DNA from: Terriglobia bacterium
Lineage (GTDB): Bacteria > Acidobacteriota > Terriglobia > Terriglobales > Acidobacteriaceae
NCBI GenBank assembly: GCA_020072845.1
Contig: JAIQGF010000011.1
Location: 1-64,000 of the forward strand
Direction: 5' to 3'
Length of the DNA: 64,000 nt
Positions 63,078 through 64,000 of the stretch are shown piece by piece. Position numbers and translations under genes: made by a program. The notes below the pieces were generated by a model. That model was not told the origin of the DNA. It ran no database searches and saw nothing but the letters and a program-made list of their open reading frames with translations. Numbering within the stretch: the stretch's first letter is position 1; every line of letters starts with the position of its first letter.

Positions 63078-64000
63078 GATAGTTCTCCGGCGAAAAAGTA
63101 TCTTACACCGCGCCTTGCTCTTGGCGTTGTGCCTCGTCCTGTCGTTGGGCGCGGCGGCACAGCGCACCGCGCGCAAGGCCAAGGGTCCGCGCGCGCTGGC
63201 CCTGGTGGAATGGCCCGCGAACGGCGGCAGCCCGCGCGTCATCCCGGTGACCATCCTGGTGGACGGCCGCTACTACGATGCGTCCATCTACAAGGCGGAC
63301 CCTGTGCCCATGGCGCTGGAGGCCGGTAACGTGTACGAGGTGGAGCAGAGCGGCGCATCCATCGGGATGGTGACGCTCACTGCTGCGCGCCAGGCGAAAA
63401 ATGGCGCGTGGCTCGCCGATGCGCGCTTCCAGACCAACGAACAGTTGGCGGCGGCGCACAGGCCGCGCGATGTTGCTCCACAATCGGCGACCGTAGGTGA
63501 AGGTCCACCGACGTTGCGCCGCGGCGGGCGGCGTTCCGGACGCGACCGGACGCCCCAGCCGACCAGCACGCCCGAACCAAAGTCGGAGCCGCAGCCTCCC
63601 GGAGATGATGGACCGCCCGTGCTGCATAGACCCGCGAGCGAAGAACCGTCGCCGGACGCAACCAAGCCAAGCGATACGGAGAGCAAGCCAACCGATAAGG
63701 CGAATGCGCCACCAGTTCCGCCATCACCGCCGAGCCCGTCGAGTTCGCAGCGGCCGGAGGATTCCGAACATCCGGTGCTGCGGCGCGGGCGTCCAACCGC
63801 CGAGCAGGCGGAGAATCTTCCCGGCGCGGTGGACGCGAAGGCGGCGCCGAAGTCGCCCGCCGCGCCCGCAGGTCCCAGTGCAGCCGCGGCCAAGGCCGCT
63901 GCGGCGCGCCCCGGACGCGTGCTGCCGGCAATCTCCGATGCCGCAGGTCCGGAACCGCACACCTACCTCCTGCCCTGGAACCTGGACGAGCAGGAGCGGC
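63076..64000 (+). CDS. Exported Pro-rich protein, 3' end beyond the window
   Basis: Open frame running off the window. From the ATG at 63076: signal peptide (ALLLALCLVLSLGAAAQ), a beta-rich domain of about 100 residues (ALALVEWPANGGSPRVIPVTILVDGRYYDASIYK, GNVYEVEQSGASIGMVTL, GAWLADARF), then a long Pro/Ser/Lys/Ala-rich linker with repeated LRRGG/VLHRP/VLRRGRP words, and a new ordered segment beginning HTYLLPWNLDEQE at the end. Found in Acidobacteria as an uncharacterised envelope protein. Its ATG overlaps the bcp ATG on the other strand by 2 bp; a later start is possible. Confidence 0.7.
   Translation, partial: MIVLRRKSILHRALLLALCLVLSLGAAAQRTARKAKGPRALALVEWPANGGSPRVIPVTILVDGRYYDASIYKADPVPMALEAGNVYEVEQSGASIGMVTLTAARQAKNGAWLADARFQTNEQLAAAHRPRDVAPQSATVGEGPPTLRRGGRRSGRDRTPQPTSTPEPKSEPQPPGDDGPPVLHRPASEEPSPDATKPSDTESKPTDKANAPPVPPSPPSPSSSQRPEDSEHPVLRRGRPTAEQAENLPGAVDAKAAPKSPAAPAGPSAAAAKAAAARPGRVLPAISDAAGPEPHTYLLPWNLDEQER

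Overview
The window looks like a chromosomal stretch of a free-living acidobacterium of the Terriglobia (Koribacter-like) type. This is inferred from high GC, mostly monocistronic genes, many secreted enzymes, a TPR-rich Ser/Thr kinase and several DUF families typical of that group; no taxonomic search was run. It opens with the 3' end of a 23S rRNA gene, the 23S-5S spacer, a 5S gene and a strong terminator.

Layout: 0.8-8.6 kb holds small conserved proteins, a holin-like membrane protein, an SPFH protein, a secreted M2 (ACE-like) peptidase, a DUF711 protein, ThiE and a VOC protein. 8.7-12.4 kb is an accessory patch: a broken LOG-family remnant, an orphan membrane protein, a yeast-type cytosine deaminase and a 661-residue protein with a C-terminal LOG domain and a dCTP-deaminase-like stretch. 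12.5-22.6 kb: TPR protein, P1 peptidase lipoprotein, DUF4337 protein, secreted adenosine deaminase, large Ser/Thr kinase. 22.7-25.7 kb: a Ytr-type operon (secreted protein, GntR regulator, ABC ATPase, permease) behind a perfect 26-bp palindrome. 25.8-36.8 kb: secreted metalloprotease with eight GIFGVGG heptads, cold-shock protein, arginase, AsnRS, TIM-barrel isomerase, gamma-glutamyltransferase, SagB-like oxidoreductase, NTF2-like protein. 36.9-40.6 kb is a second accessory patch with a stand-alone M41-like protein and a decayed Ig-like surface-protein remnant. 40.6-53.6 kb: PilZ, rhodanese, DinB, TMTC-like and DUF2905 proteins, a REP-associated transposase with its REP sequences, XseA, a hotdog protein, CdaA plus a YbbR protein, an inverted-repeat-bounded VOC cassette, a membrane protein/regulator pair, UppS and an OmpA-like protein. 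53.6-57.8 kb is poorly conserved. 57.9-64 kb: Ogt, a DedA-rhodanese protein, an Arg-rich micro-protein, PanB, PanC, a 3-methyladenine glycosylase, a Bcp peroxiredoxin, and a secreted Pro-rich protein running off the end.

Two observations stand out. First, the DedA-rhodanese and Bcp genes each carry one in-frame TGA exactly where the family has a catalytic cysteine, each followed at the right distance by a SECIS-like hairpin, so both are probably selenoproteins. Second, gene boundaries are filled with degenerate tandem arrays of strictly 7-nt units (more than twenty arrays), often as inverted pairs, some of which have become part of proteins (ThiE, Ggt, the TMTC-like C-terminus). Many genes also show a -10 box 6-9 nt before the start codon with no ribosome binding site, suggesting frequent leaderless mRNAs.
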